DNA of 64,000 bases from Streptomyces sp. NBC_01465 (lineage in GTDB: Bacteria; Actinomycetota; Actinomycetes; Streptomycetales; Streptomycetaceae): the NCBI RefSeq assembly GCF_036227325.1, contig NZ_CP109467.1:1426001-1490000 (forward strand), read 5' to 3'. The notes under the pieces are model-generated. The model saw nothing but the letters and a program-made list of their open reading frames with translations. It searched no databases and was not told where the DNA came from. Positions 34,127-43,430 of the stretch are shown piece by piece; position 1 is the first letter of the stretch; each line of letters begins with the position of its first letter. The position numbers and the translations under genes were made by a program.

Positions 34127-35395
34127 GTGACCATCACCCCGCCTGCCCTGAGCGTCTTCGAGACCCTGGAGTCCGAGGTACGCAGTTACTGCCGCAGCTG
34201 GCCCGCCGTGTTCGACCGCGCCCAGGGCAGCTACCTCCACGACGAGGACGGCCACACCTACCTGGACTTCTTCGCCGGTGCCGGGTCGCTCAACTACGGG
34301 CACAACAACCCTGTCCTGAAACGGGCGTTGATCGACTACATCGAGCGCGACGGCATCACGCACGGCCTCGACATGGCGACCACCGCCAAGCGCGCCTTCC
34401 TGGAGTCCTTCCAGAACGTGATCCTGCGGCCGCGCGACCTCCCGTACAAGGTGATGTTCCCGGGTCCGACGGGCACCAACGCCGTCGAGTCCGCGCTCAA
34501 GTTGGCCCGCAAGGTCAAGGGCCGCGAGTCCGTCGTCTCCTTCACCAACGCCTTCCACGGCATGTCGCTGGGCTCGCTCGCCGTCACCGGCAACGCCTTC
34601 AAGCGGGCCGGGGCCGGCATCCCGCTCGTCCACGGCACCCCGATGCCCTTCGACAACTACTTCGACGGCCAGGTTCCCGACTTCCTGTGGTTCGAGCGGC
34701 TGTTGGAGGACCAGGGCTCCGGCCTCAACAAGCCCGCCGCCGTGATCGTCGAGACGGTCCAGGGCGAGGGCGGCATCAACGTCGCCCGCGCCGAGTGGCT
34801 GCGCGCGCTGCAGGACCTCTGCCACCGCCAGGACATGCTGCTGATCGTCGACGACATCCAGATGGGCTGCGGCCGCACCGGCGGCTTCTTCTCCTTCGAG
34901 GAGGCCGGCATCACGCCGGACATCGTTACACTGTCGAAGTCCATCAGCGGCTACGGACTGCCCATGTCCCTCTGCCTGTTCAAGCCGGAGCTGGACATCT
35001 GGGAGCCGGGCGAGCACAACGGCACCTTCCGCGGCAACAACCCGGCGTTCGTCACCGCCGCCGCCGCGCTCAACACGTACTGGGCCGACGGCCAGATGGA
35101 GAAGCAGACCCTGGCACGCGGCGAGCAGGTCGAGCGCGCGCTCCTGGAGATCGTCGACGAGATGGACGCGATCGGCGTCAGCTTCCGCGGCCGCGGCCTG
35201 GTCTGGGGCATGGAGTTCGACGACAAGGAGCGCGCCACGGCGGTCGCCCGCCGCGCCTTCGAGCTCGGACTGCTCATCGAGACTTCGGGGCCCATGAGCG
35301 AGGTCGTCAAGCTGCTGCCGCCGCTGACCGTGAGCCCCGAGGAGCTGGACGAGGGACTGCGCATCCTCGCCCGTTCCGTACGAGAGACCGCCTGA
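34127..35395 (+). CDS. ectB: L-2,4-diaminobutyrate transaminase EctB
   Basis: Predicted 422 aa class III aminotransferase. It begins [18 protein letters not shown] as in EctB; it has [52 protein letters not shown] and [13 protein letters not shown] with PLP Lys271. It converts aspartate-semialdehyde plus glutamate to diaminobutyrate. GTG at 34127 has ACAGGAGA 7 bases upstream. It is the second gene of the ectoine operon, 41 bases before ectC. Confidence 0.96.
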   Translation: MTITPPALSVFETLESEVRSYCRSWPAVFDRAQGSYLHDEDGHTYLDFFAGAGSLNYGHNNPVLKRALIDYIERDGITHGLDMATTAKRAFLESFQNVILRPRDLPYKVMFPGPTGTNAVESALKLARKVKGRESVVSFTNAFHGMSLGSLAVTGNAFKRAGAGIPLVHGTPMPFDNYFDGQVPDFLWFERLLEDQGSGLNKPAAVIVETVQGEGGINVARAEWLRALQDLCHRQDMLLIVDDIQMGCGRTGGFFSFEEAGITPDIVTLSKSISGYGLPMSLCLFKPELDIWEPGEHNGTFRGNNPAFVTAAAALNTYWADGQMEKQTLARGEQVERALLEIVDEMDAIGVSFRGRGLVWGMEFDDKERATAVARRAFELGLLIETSGPMSEVVKLLPPLTVSPEELDEGLRILARSVRETA

Positions 35396-35436
35396 CACCG
35401 CACCAAACGCACCACAGAGAGAGGGAGCAACCCACC

Positions 35437-35835
35437 GTGATCGTCCGCTCGTTCAAGGACATCGAGAACACCGACCGCCATGTGAAGGCCGCCACCGGCA
35501 CCTGGGAGAGCAAGCGCATCGTGCTCGCCAAGGAGAAGGTCGGCTTCTCGCTCCACGAAACCGTGCTGTACGCGGGTACGGAGACGTCGATGTGGTACGC
35601 GAACCACATCGAGGCCGTCCTGTGCACGGAGGGCGAGGCCGAGCTCACCAACGACGAGACCGGCGAGACCCACTGGATCTCCCCCGGCACGATGTACCTG
35701 CTGGACGGCCACGAGCGTCACACCATGCGTCCGAAGACCGATTTCCGCTGCGTCTGCGTCTTCAACCCTCCCGTCACCGGACGGGAGGACCACGACGAGA
35801 ACGGCGTCTACCCGCTGCTGACCGAGGAGGTCTGA
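35437..35835 (+). CDS. ectC: L-ectoine synthase EctC
   Basis: Predicted 132 aa cupin, usual length about 130. It starts [36 protein letters not shown] and [15 protein letters not shown] are the metal-site regions. It cyclises N-gamma-acetyl-diaminobutyrate to ectoine. GTG at 35437 is preceded by GAGAGAGGGAG. It lies 6 bases before ectD, consistent with one transcript. Confidence 0.96.
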   Translation: MIVRSFKDIENTDRHVKAATGTWESKRIVLAKEKVGFSLHETVLYAGTETSMWYANHIEAVLCTEGEAELTNDETGETHWISPGTMYLLDGHERHTMRPKTDFRCVCVFNPPVTGREDHDENGVYPLLTEEV

Positions 35836-35841
35836 GCCGCC

Positions 35842-36744
35842 ATGACCGACGTACTCACCAACATACGAGCGGACCTGTATCCATCCCGGGGCGCGGCCGA
35901 AGTGATCACCCCACGCCAGGACCCGGTCGTCTGGTCGCCGCCCGGTGCGCCGGGACCGGTCTCGCAGGCGGACCTGCAGGGGTTCGAGCGCAACGGGTTC
36001 CTCACCGTCGACCAGCTCGTTGGGCCCGACGAAGTCACGCTCTACCAGGCCGAGTTGGACCGCCTCATCAACGACCCGGGCGTACGGGCCGACGAGCGCT
36101 CGATCATCGAGCCGCAGTCCCAGTCGGTGCGCTCCGTCTTCGAGGTCCACAAGCTCAGCGAGGTCTTCGCGGGGCTCGTGAGTGACGAGCGCGTGGTGGG
36201 CCGCGCCCGCCAGATCCTGGGCTCCGACGTGTACGTCCACCAGTCGCGGATCAACGTCAAGCCCGGCTTCGGCGCCTCCGGCTTCTACTGGCACTCGGAC
36301 TTCGAGACCTGGCACGCCGAGGACGGTCTGGCGAACATGCGGACCGTGTCGGTCTCGATCGCGCTGACCGAGAACTACGACACCAACGGCGGCTTGATGA
36401 TCATGCCGGGGTCGCACAAGCAGTTCCTGGGGTGCTCGGGCGAGACACCGAAGGACAACTACAAGAAGTCCCTGCAGATGCAGGACGCCGGCACCCCGTC
36501 GGACGAGGCGCTGACGCGGATGGCCGACCGCCACGGCATCAAGCTCTTCACCGGGGCGGCCGGTTCGGCGACCTGGTTCGACTGCAACGCGATGCACGGG
36601 TCGGGCGACAACATCACCCCGTACGCGCGCAGCAATGTCTTCATCGTCTTCAACAGCGTGGAGAACGCGGCGGTGGAGCCGTTCGCGGCACCGGTACGCC
36701 GCCCCGAGTTCATCGGGGCCCGGGACTTCACCCCGGTGCGCTGA
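35842..36744 (+). CDS. ectD: Ectoine hydroxylase EctD
   Basis: Predicted 300 aa Fe(II)/2-oxoglutarate dioxygenase. The signature FYWHSDFETWHAEDGL near residue 147 supplies the iron His and Asp, and DCNAMHGSGDN near residue 248 the second His; NVFIVFNSVEN follows. It hydroxylates ectoine to 5-hydroxyectoine, so the strain should make both protectants. It is the last gene of ectABCD and overlaps the convergent kinase-like gene by 17 bases. No terminator is visible between them. Confidence 0.96.
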   Translation: MTDVLTNIRADLYPSRGAAEVITPRQDPVVWSPPGAPGPVSQADLQGFERNGFLTVDQLVGPDEVTLYQAELDRLINDPGVRADERSIIEPQSQSVRSVFEVHKLSEVFAGLVSDERVVGRARQILGSDVYVHQSRINVKPGFGASGFYWHSDFETWHAEDGLANMRTVSVSIALTENYDTNGGLMIMPGSHKQFLGCSGETPKDNYKKSLQMQDAGTPSDEALTRMADRHGIKLFTGAAGSATWFDCNAMHGSGDNITPYARSNVFIVFNSVENAAVEPFAAPVRRPEFIGARDFTPVR

Positions 36745-37714
36745 CCAGCGCGAGGACCATGGCGAGGTTGTGCTCGGCAATCCCCGCCATGGCCTCGCGG
36801 TCGGGGAAGTCCCCGTCCAGGAGCCGCAACGGGCCCGCGACCAGCGAGAGATGGTTGGCCAGGGTGTAGAGGCGCAGCCGCGCATCGTCGAGGCCCGGTA
36901 CGCGCAGCGGTTCGTAGCCGCCCTTGAACCGGTGCGCCAGGAAGACGTGCTCCCACTCGACGTCGAAGTACATCAGCCCTTCGATGTCGATGACGACCAG
37001 CTCCCCGTCAGGGCCCACCAGCACATGGTCGGGCCCCAACTCGCCGTGGATCAGCCGGTATTCGGACCGCGGCTCCACCGCCGCGGCACGTGTGCGCACC
37101 GCGTCGTCGAGGCGCGTCCGCGCCCGGGCGCCGCGCTCGTCCCGTACGGCGATCTCGGCAATGTGCCGCAGGGCGCGATCCGTCACGGCCTGCTCGCACG
37201 AGTCCGCCGGTACGCTCTCGCCCCGCTCGACCAGGGCCACCTTCCCGGCCCGGGGTGCGGTGTGCCCGTGCATGACCCGCAGCGCGGAGCCGAGCCGGTC
37301 CAGCGCCTGCCGTCCGCCGGCCGGGTCGGTCTTCAGCAGCGCCTCGAGCGATCCGCCCCGGACGTCCTCGACCAGTGCGACATCCTCCGGGTACACGCTC
37401 CGGCTCCGGTCGAGCACGTACAACTCCGGTACGCGCACGCCGAGTTCGTCCAGCGTCCGGTGTGCGGCGCCGAACAGATCGGCGCCGGTGCCGTCGGCGA
37501 AGGGCTCCGGTTCGGCGTCCCGCTCAGGCCAGTAGTTCTCGCCGGCGGACCAGACGTACAGGATCGCGGAGAACCCGTCGTCGAAGCCCAGCCGGTAGAC
37601 GCCCTTCTTGCTGCCGCCCCGCAGCCGCGTCACCGCGTCGAGCCCGCGCCGGCCGCCGAAGACGGAGCTCAGCAGTCCTGCCAGACGGACGCGGTCGACC
37701 CCAGGGCCGCTCAC
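36728..37714 (-). CDS. Aminoglycoside-phosphotransferase-like (APH fold) protein
   Basis: Predicted 328 aa. The fold is recognised from GGSKKGVYRLGFDDGFSAILYVW at the N-lobe and YRLIHGELGPDHVLVG plus LVVIDIEGLMYFDVEWE at the catalytic site. The usual catalytic loop HGDLHPGN is changed: the Asp is Glu and the metal-binding Asn is His. The following D-x-E is kept. Activity as a kinase is therefore uncertain; a small-molecule kinase is the family norm. It starts at GTG 37714, overlapping the TPR gene stop by four bases, and ends inside ectD on the opposite strand. Confidence 0.75.
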   Translation of the reverse strand: MSGPGVDRVRLAGLLSSVFGGRRGLDAVTRLRGGSKKGVYRLGFDDGFSAILYVWSAGENYWPERDAEPEPFADGTGADLFGAAHRTLDELGVRVPELYVLDRSRSVYPEDVALVEDVRGGSLEALLKTDPAGGRQALDRLGSALRVMHGHTAPRAGKVALVERGESVPADSCEQAVTDRALRHIAEIAVRDERGARARTRLDDAVRTRAAAVEPRSEYRLIHGELGPDHVLVGPDGELVVIDIEGLMYFDVEWEHVFLAHRFKGGYEPLRVPGLDDARLRLYTLANHLSLVAGPLRLLDGDFPDREAMAGIAEHNLAMVLALVSAPG

Positions 37715-38217
37715 TGCTCGACCGCGTCGAGGTCGCCCGCGTAGTGCTCGATCGCGCGCCGGTACTGCTGGACGCGGCTGTCCGCGCTGGTCGCCGCCAG
37801 CACCCTGAGCAGCGATGCGACAGCCTCCCGGCCATCACCCGTGTTGTAGAGCGCCATGGCGAGGAAGGCCTGCAGGGCGGCGTCGTCCGGGAACTCCGCC
37901 AGGCCGCGGCGCAGCGTTCTCAGCGCCTCCTCGTAGCGGCCGAGGATCCGGTAGGTGGAGCCGAGGCCCAGGAACACCCCGTGCCGGTCCTCCTCCGTGA
38001 GCCCCGGAGCGCTCAACGCCCGCTCGTAGAACGGCACCGCATCGGCCTCGAGCCCGAGTACGTCGTGCACCCACGCCGTCTGGTACGCGACCTCGACGCT
38101 GTCCGGGTGCTTCTCCGCCAGGGCGAGGAGCCGTTCGCGCGCCTGCTCCGGCTTCCCCTGCTCGCGGAGTAGTACGGCTTCGGCCAGGGCGGCGTCCCAT
38201 TCATGATCAGCGTTCAT
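37711..38217 (-). CDS. TPR-repeat protein
   Basis: Predicted 168 aa of tetratricopeptide helices: ALAEAVLLREQGKPEQARER, VEVAYQTAWVHDVLGLEADA, VFLGLGSTYRILGRYEEALR and QAFLAMALYNTGDGREAVAS are four repeat-like units. Such proteins bind partners and have no catalytic role of their own. ATG at 38217 precedes MNADHEWDAALAEAV. It is coupled by a four-base overlap to the APH-like gene, so the two probably act together. It is divergent from the next gene. Confidence 0.82.
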   Translation of the reverse strand: MNADHEWDAALAEAVLLREQGKPEQARERLLALAEKHPDSVEVAYQTAWVHDVLGLEADAVPFYERALSAPGLTEEDRHGVFLGLGSTYRILGRYEEALRTLRRGLAEFPDDAALQAFLAMALYNTGDGREAVASLLRVLAATSADSRVQQYRRAIEHYAGDLDAVEQ

Positions 38218-38272
38218 GACGAGCCACGATAAGCGATGGCACTTCCGCGCCCCGTGGTGCACGATCACCCGC

Positions 38273-38953
38273 GTGATCACGGACAACGAAGCCCTGGTGC
38301 GCGCAGCCGCCCTCAACAACGCCGAGTGGTGCGACGCGCTCTCGCGGACGCACGGAGTGAAGGGCGAGTTCGGGGCCGCCGCCTGGACCGCTCCTCGCCG
38401 CACGCCGCCCTACTATCCGGATGCGGTGACGCTCACCGCCGATGCCGACGCCGCGCAGATCCTGGAGCGCGTCGACACCTCGTCGGACGACTGCTCGGTG
38501 AAGGACAGCTACAGCTCTCTGGACCTGTCCGCGGCAGGATTCGAGGTGCTTTTCGACGCCCAGTGGATTCACCGCTCCACCTCAACTCCCTTCCCCCGCA
38601 CGGAACTTCGCTGGCGTCGCGTGGAGACGGCCGCTGAGCTCGCCGCCTGGGAGGCGGCCTGGGACGGCGGGGTCACCGACCTGTTCCTCCCCGACCTCCT
38701 CGCCGACGAGACCGTCGCCGTGCTCGCCGCCTTCGACGGATCCGCCGTCGTCGCGGGAGCCGTCGCCAACCGCAGCGCGTCGGTCGTGGGCCTCTCCAAC
38801 ACCTTCGGCGACTGGCCGGGCGCGCTCGCGCAGATCGCACACCTCTGGCCCGGTCTCCCGGTCGTCGGGTACGAGTCCGGCGACGATCTCGACGCCGCGC
38901 TCGCGCAGGGCTTCGAGGCGATCGGGCCGCTGCGCATTTGGCTCGCTCAGTAG
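38273..38953 (+). CDS. Hypothetical protein, possibly GNAT-like
   Basis: Predicted 226 aa from GTG at 38273. The C-terminal half (DETVAVLAAFDGSAVVAGAV, then WPGALAQIAHLWPGLPVVGY) resembles the last strands of an acetyltransferase fold, but the acetyl-CoA motif R/Q-x-x-G-x-G/A is missing. I infer a degenerate GNAT-type domain. No ribosome-binding site is obvious, so the start is uncertain; an ATG-less extension upstream would enter the TPR promoter. It overlaps the convergent methyltransferase by 7 bases. Confidence 0.65.
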   Translation: MITDNEALVRAAALNNAEWCDALSRTHGVKGEFGAAAWTAPRRTPPYYPDAVTLTADADAAQILERVDTSSDDCSVKDSYSSLDLSAAGFEVLFDAQWIHRSTSTPFPRTELRWRRVETAAELAAWEAAWDGGVTDLFLPDLLADETVAVLAAFDGSAVVAGAVANRSASVVGLSNTFGDWPGALAQIAHLWPGLPVVGYESGDDLDAALAQGFEAIGPLRIWLAQ

Positions 38954-39690
38954 GGCCTGATGGCGATCGTGATGATCTCCGGGCTGCTCGGGGTCAGCGG
39001 GGTGCGGTCCCAGTCGCCGTACTGCTCCACGATCACCAGACCCGCCGCCGCGAGGTGCGCGAGGAGGACGTCCGGGTCGAGGAACCGGAGCGTGCTGCGG
39101 CTGACCTGCGGTTCGGGCCAGGCAGGTCCTGTGTAGGTGGTCGTGAAGGTGACCCGGTCGCCGGTGACCGGGGTCTCCACCGCGCACACCGTCCGTATCG
39201 TCGCGCCCGAGGCGTCCTGCACCTCCGACGAGTACTCCTTGTCCCAGCGCTCCCAGCCCCGGACCGCCGGGTTGCGCGTCTCGAAGGCGAAGCGTCCGCC
39301 GGGCTTCAGGGAGGTGCGGATGCCCTGCAGTGCGCTGCGCAGTTCGTCGTCCTCCACGAAGACCTGGAAGGCGTGTCCGCTCATCACCACCAGGTCGAAC
39401 TCCTGGTCCCAGGCGGCCGATCCGAGGGTGCCGAGCATCCACTGGATGTCCGGATGCGCCCGGGCCCGCTCCAGCATCGCGGGTGCCGGATCCAGTCCGA
39501 CGAGCGCCCCCGTGTGACCCGCGCGACGGGCGTCGTGCAGCAGGGTGCCCGTTCCGCAGCCGACGTCGAGCACGGCCTGCGCGGACATGATCAGGGGGAG
39601 GTAGAAGGCGAAGTCGTCGCGCGGCTCGGAGGAGTTCAACGTGTCGTAGAGAGCGGCGAGTTCGGGGTCGGTGAACTGGTCGTCGGCCAT
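38947..39690 (-). CDS. Class I SAM-dependent methyltransferase
   Basis: Predicted 247 aa. MADDQFTDPELAALYDTLN is followed by the SAM site AVLDVGCGTGTLLHDARR (motif I) and ALVGLDPAPAMLERAR (motif II); FDLVVMSGHAFQVFVEDDEL is the acceptor-side region. The substrate is unknown; this fold includes many small-molecule methylases. I chose the internal ATG at 39690 because the region upstream has no family features. It is divergent from the LysE-type exporter gene. Confidence 0.82.
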   Translation of the reverse strand: MADDQFTDPELAALYDTLNSSEPRDDFAFYLPLIMSAQAVLDVGCGTGTLLHDARRAGHTGALVGLDPAPAMLERARAHPDIQWMLGTLGSAAWDQEFDLVVMSGHAFQVFVEDDELRSALQGIRTSLKPGGRFAFETRNPAVRGWERWDKEYSSEVQDASGATIRTVCAVETPVTGDRVTFTTTYTGPAWPEPQVSRSTLRFLDPDVLLAHLAAAGLVIVEQYGDWDRTPLTPSSPEIITIAIRPY

Positions 39691-39766
39691 GGGCACAAGG
39701 TGCCAGGGCTCCTGTGGATCTGTAAATGGGTTGCTGCCGCGCCCGCGCCGCCTCCAGGATCTGCCC

Positions 39767-39877
39767 ATGAACGCAACCCTCATCCCTGCCGCCCTGCCGC
39801 TGTCGACGTCCGCCCTCCCGGCGCGCGTCCAGCAGCAGCCCGGCCGTCCGCGGAGGCCGATTCCCGCGCACGCGTGA
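39767..39877 (+). CDS. Possible 36-codon upstream ORF coupled to LysE exporter
   Basis: ATG at 39767 has AGGA seven bases upstream and encodes MNATLIPAALPLSTSALPAR followed by a Pro/Arg/Gln-rich end. Its stop overlaps the exporter start as TGATG. The exporter itself has its nearest GGAGG 20 bases away, so its translation may depend on this short frame. A frameshift that removed a longer exporter N-terminus is the alternative. Confidence 0.35.
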   Translation: MNATLIPAALPLSTSALPARVQQQPGRPRRPIPAHA

Positions 39878-40503
39878 TGGGCGGCGCGCTGGGCGCGGGC
39901 CTGCTCGCCGGGTACGGCATCGCCATTCCCGTGGGGGCCGTCGGCGCGTATCTGGTGGGGCTCACCGCCCGTACGAGCTGGCGGACCGGAGCCTGCGCGG
40001 CCCTCGGGGTCGCGACCGCCGACGGGGTGTACGCGCTGATCGCGACGGCCGGGGGCTCCTCGATCGCCCCCGTGCTGGCACCGGTCATGGATCCGCTGAG
40101 GTGGGTTTCCGCCGTGGTCCTGATCGTGCTGGCCGTACGGGGCGGGGCCGCCGCGGTCGGTCAGTACCGGAAGCGGCAGACCTCCGCACGCGCCGAAGGG
40201 ACACCCGTCGGGCCCGGCCGGGCCTATCTCGGGCTCCTCGGGATGACCCTGCTCAACCCGACCACCGTGATCTACTTCGCGGCGCTCGTCCTCGGCAGCC
40301 GCTCTACGGCGGACCCGGGCGTACTGGCACAGGTGGTGTTCGTCGCCGCCGCGTTCGCCGCCTCCGCCAGCTGGCAGTTGCTGCTGGCCGGGGGCGGGAC
40401 GCTGCTCGGGCGGGTGCTGACCAGCAGGCGCGGACGGCTGGGCACCGCGCTCGCGTCGTCGGCGCTGATTCTTGCGCTGGCCGTCCGTACGCTCTCGGGC
40501 TAG
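39877..40503 (+). CDS. LysE family amino-acid exporter
   Basis: Predicted 208 aa with about six membrane helices. The N-terminal GLLAGYGIAIPVGAVGAYLVGL and TGACAALGVATADGVYALIA match the LysE/RhtB pattern, and LGLLGMTLLNPTTVIYFAAL is the central signature. It would export an amino acid or similar metabolite. ATG at 39877 is directly preceded by an in-frame GTG (39874). Its stop (TAG) overlaps the stop of the convergent LacI gene in the shared bases CTAG. Confidence 0.85.
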   Translation: MGGALGAGLLAGYGIAIPVGAVGAYLVGLTARTSWRTGACAALGVATADGVYALIATAGGSSIAPVLAPVMDPLRWVSAVVLIVLAVRGGAAAVGQYRKRQTSARAEGTPVGPGRAYLGLLGMTLLNPTTVIYFAALVLGSRSTADPGVLAQVVFVAAAFAASASWQLLLAGGGTLLGRVLTSRRGRLGTALASSALILALAVRTLSG

Positions 40504-41528
40504 GCCGAGTCGCGTACGACCAGTTCCGTCGGGAGTATCACCGCCGCCGTGTCCTCGCCCGCGATCTGGGCGAGGAGCACGCGCACCATCTCGGCGCTGA
40601 TCCGGTCGAAGGGCTGGCGCATCGTGGTCAGCGCCGGGCTGACCGCCGTGGCCGCCGGGGAGTCGTCGAAACCGCCGACCGCGATGTCGTCGGGGACCAC
40701 GCGTCCGGCGTGCTGGAGCGTGGAGACGACGCCCTGGGCCATGAGGTCGGAGGCGACGAACACGGCGTCCATGTCCGGGGCTTGGGCCAGGAGGCGGGCG
40801 GCCGCTTCCTCGCCGCCGGCCCGCCGGTAGTCGCCCTCCGCCACCAGCGCCGGGTCGTACGGGAGACCTGCCTCGGCCAGTACGTCGCGGTACCCGGCCA
40901 GGCGCTCGGTGCCGCCCGGGGTGTCGAGCGGGCCGGTGATCATGCCGATGCGACGGCGTCCGGTGGCGACGAGGTGGCGGACCATCTCGTGGGCGCCCTC
41001 GCGCTCGTCGACGGCGACGTAGCTGACCTTCGTACCGAGGCCGAGCGGCTTTCCGCAGGCCACCAGGGGGATTCCGGCGTCCAGCAGCTCGGCCGCGACC
41101 GGGTCCCCGCTGTGGCTGGAGACCAGGAGCACGCCGTCGACATGGCCCGAGGTGATGTAGCGGGTCAGACGGCGGCGCTCGTCCTCGTTCGAGGCGAGCA
41201 TCAGCAGCAGCGGGATGTCGTGCTTGGCGAGGTGCTCGGTGCAGCCGCGGAGCAGGACGTTGAAGTTCGGGTCCTCGAAGAACTTCTCCTGCGGCTCCGT
41301 GAGGAGGAATGCCACCGAGTCCGAGCGTCCGGTGATCAGGGAGCGGGCGTGCCGGTTGACGACGTACCCGGTCTTCTTGATGGCCGCCTCGACCGCCTTG
41401 CGTGCGGCGGGCGAGACGTAGTGGCCCCCGTTGAGGACACGGGAGACGGTTCCCCGTGAGACGCCCGCCTCCCTCGCCACGTCGTGGACGGTGGGAGGCT
41501 TGCGGCGTCCGTTCGTACTGGTGGTCAT
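40500..41528 (-). CDS. LacI family regulator of the galactan locus
   Basis: Predicted 342 aa. The helix-turn-helix is PTVHDVAREAGVSRGTVSRV (residues 12-31) followed by the hinge-helix region; the sugar-binding periplasmic-fold core follows (SVAFLLTEPQ; HVDGVLLVSSH; GTERLAGYRDVLAEAG; VASDLMAQGVV). It lies 40 bases after the ABC permease gene on the same strand. Two lac-like operators between the ABC operon and the GH42 gene are its probable targets. Release by a galacto-oligosaccharide is inferred from the locus content. Confidence 0.88.
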   Translation of the reverse strand: MTTSTNGRRKPPTVHDVAREAGVSRGTVSRVLNGGHYVSPAARKAVEAAIKKTGYVVNRHARSLITGRSDSVAFLLTEPQEKFFEDPNFNVLLRGCTEHLAKHDIPLLLMLASNEDERRRLTRYITSGHVDGVLLVSSHSGDPVAAELLDAGIPLVACGKPLGLGTKVSYVAVDEREGAHEMVRHLVATGRRRIGMITGPLDTPGGTERLAGYRDVLAEAGLPYDPALVAEGDYRRAGGEEAAARLLAQAPDMDAVFVASDLMAQGVVSTLQHAGRVVPDDIAVGGFDDSPAATAVSPALTTMRQPFDRISAEMVRVLLAQIAGEDTAAVILPTELVVRDSA

Positions 41529-41568
41529 GTCCCTCGTCTGTGCCGGTGCGGATGAGCGAGCTGTGCGG

Positions 41569-42444
41569 TCAGGCCTTGACCGATCCGCTCAGCAGGTCCA
41601 GGGACCAGAAACGCTGGATCACCAGGAAGAGAGCGATCAGGGGGATGACCGCCAGCAGACACCCGGTGATGACCAGTGTATAGAGAGCGGGTTGCGAGGC
41701 GCCCTGGGCCATGAGGGTGTAAAGCCCCAGGGTGATCGGGAACTTGGTGTCGTCGGCCAGCATGACGTACGGCAGCAGGAAGTTGTTCCAGATGCCGACG
41801 AACTGGAAGAGGAAGACGGTGACCAGGCCCGGCATCATCATCGGGACCGCGATCCGCGAGAAGATGCGCCACTCGCTCGCACCGTCCATGCGGGCCGCTT
41901 CCAGGAGTTCGGCGGGGACGGCGGCGCTCGCGTAGATGCGGACCAGGTAGACGCCGTACGGGGAGAGGATCGACGGCAGCAGCATCGACCAGTACGAGTC
42001 GGCGAGGCCCATCTTGGACATCAGCAGGTACTGCGGGACCGCGAGCACGATGCCCGGGACGAGCACGCCGGCCAGGATCAGCTTGAAGACGAACTCCCGT
42101 CCGCGGAAGGCGAACCGGCCGAGCGCATAGCCGCCGGCGGCGGAGACCGCCGCGGACAGGAGGGCGCCGGCGCCCGCGTAGAAGGCGGAGTTGCCCATCC
42201 ACTGCCAGTAGATGCCGTCGCGGTAGGAGCTCAGCTGGCTGACGTTGTCCATGAAGCCGGAGCCGGGCGACATCGTGAAGGTGGAGAACAGCTCGGAGCG
42301 GTTCTTCGTCGACGCCATGACGACCCAGGCCACGGGGATCAGGCAGTACAGCGCGCCGATCGCCATGACGAGCGTGGGGATCCAGGCGGTGCGCTTCGCA
42401 CGGGAGGGGCGGTCCGTGGTGGCGGTCAGGGTGAGGGGGGTCAT
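41569..42444 (-). CDS. Carbohydrate ABC transporter permease (MalG type)
   Basis: Predicted 291 aa with six membrane helices. The EAA loop is ELLEAARMDGASEWRIFSRI, ending in PMMMPGL, the contact for the ATPase. No ATPase gene is present in the locus, so a shared MsiK-type ATPase elsewhere, usual for Streptomyces sugar transporters, is inferred. ATG at 42444 overlaps the partner permease's stop by four bases. It acts with the next permease and the lipoprotein to import galacto-oligosaccharides. Confidence 0.92.
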   Translation of the reverse strand: MTPLTLTATTDRPSRAKRTAWIPTLVMAIGALYCLIPVAWVVMASTKNRSELFSTFTMSPGSGFMDNVSQLSSYRDGIYWQWMGNSAFYAGAGALLSAAVSAAGGYALGRFAFRGREFVFKLILAGVLVPGIVLAVPQYLLMSKMGLADSYWSMLLPSILSPYGVYLVRIYASAAVPAELLEAARMDGASEWRIFSRIAVPMMMPGLVTVFLFQFVGIWNNFLLPYVMLADDTKFPITLGLYTLMAQGASQPALYTLVITGCLLAVIPLIALFLVIQRFWSLDLLSGSVKA

Positions 42445-43430
42445 GCCTTGTCCTCCCGGGTGAAGCGGTCGGAGATGCGCAGGAGGGTGAAGGACAGGAG
42501 GAACGTGGCCCCGGCGAGGACGACCGCGGTGGCGGAGGCGCCGTAGATGTCGGAGCGGCCGAAGGCGCTGTCGTAGATGGCCAGCAGCGGGCTCCAGGAG
42601 TTGGAGACGCCGTTGGTCAGGGTGCGGAGCGTCTTGGGCTCGGTGAAGACCTGCAGGGTGGCGATGACCGAGAAGAAGAAGGTGAGGACCAGCGAGGGCA
42701 TCACGATCGGAATCTTGATCCGGAGAGCGATCTTCAGGTTGGAGGCGCCGTCGATCTTCGCGGCCTCGTAGATCTCCTGCGGTATCGCGCGCAGCGCCGT
42801 GTAGATGACGATCATGTTGAAGCCGGTGCCGCCCCAGACCGCGATGTTGGCGAGGGAGAGGTAGAGGTTGCCGCCGTCGAACAGGTCGGGCTGCGGGAGG
42901 CCGAGCTCGCGCAGCACGTAGTAGAAGGGGCTGACGTCGGGCAGGTAGAGGAAGCCCCACATGACGGCGGCGATGATTCCCGGCACCGCGTACGGAAGGA
43001 AGATCGCGAGGCGGGTGAAGGAGGCGCCGCGCACCAGCGGGGTGTCGAGCATCAGCGCGAAGACGAGCGCCAGGCCGAGCATGGTGGGGATGACGATCAG
43101 TCCGTAGCCGAAGGCGCGCAGGATGCTGTGGCCGAACTCGGAGTTCTCGAAGACGTCGGCGTAGTTGCCGATGCCGTTCCAGACTTCGGCGCGGGCGCCT
43201 CGGCCGAGTCCTGCGCCCTTGACCTGCACCTTGTGGAGGCTGAGCCAGATCGCGTACCCGATGGGGACGACCGTGAAGGCGGCGAACAGGGTGAGGGTGG
43301 GGACCAGGAACCAGTACGGGGCCGAGCGGCCTCGGCGTCGCGGGCGGCGGGGGCGGACGGGACTGGTGGCACCGTCCGCCAAGGGCCCGGCCGTCAGACG
43401 GCCGGAACCCTCGAGCGGAGTGGTGGTCAT
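42441..43430 (-). CDS. Carbohydrate ABC transporter permease (MalF type)
   Basis: Predicted 329 aa. A basic N-terminal tail (RPRRPRRRGRSAPYW) is followed by six helices; the EAA loop is EIYEAAKIDGASNLKIALRI. It pairs with the MalG-type permease. The ATG at 43430 overlaps the binding-protein stop (ATGA) and its own stop overlaps the next permease, so the three genes are coupled. Confidence 0.92.
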   Translation of the reverse strand: MTTTPLEGSGRLTAGPLADGATSPVRPRRPRRRGRSAPYWFLVPTLTLFAAFTVVPIGYAIWLSLHKVQVKGAGLGRGARAEVWNGIGNYADVFENSEFGHSILRAFGYGLIVIPTMLGLALVFALMLDTPLVRGASFTRLAIFLPYAVPGIIAAVMWGFLYLPDVSPFYYVLRELGLPQPDLFDGGNLYLSLANIAVWGGTGFNMIVIYTALRAIPQEIYEAAKIDGASNLKIALRIKIPIVMPSLVLTFFFSVIATLQVFTEPKTLRTLTNGVSNSWSPLLAIYDSAFGRSDIYGASATAVVLAGATFLLSFTLLRISDRFTREDKA

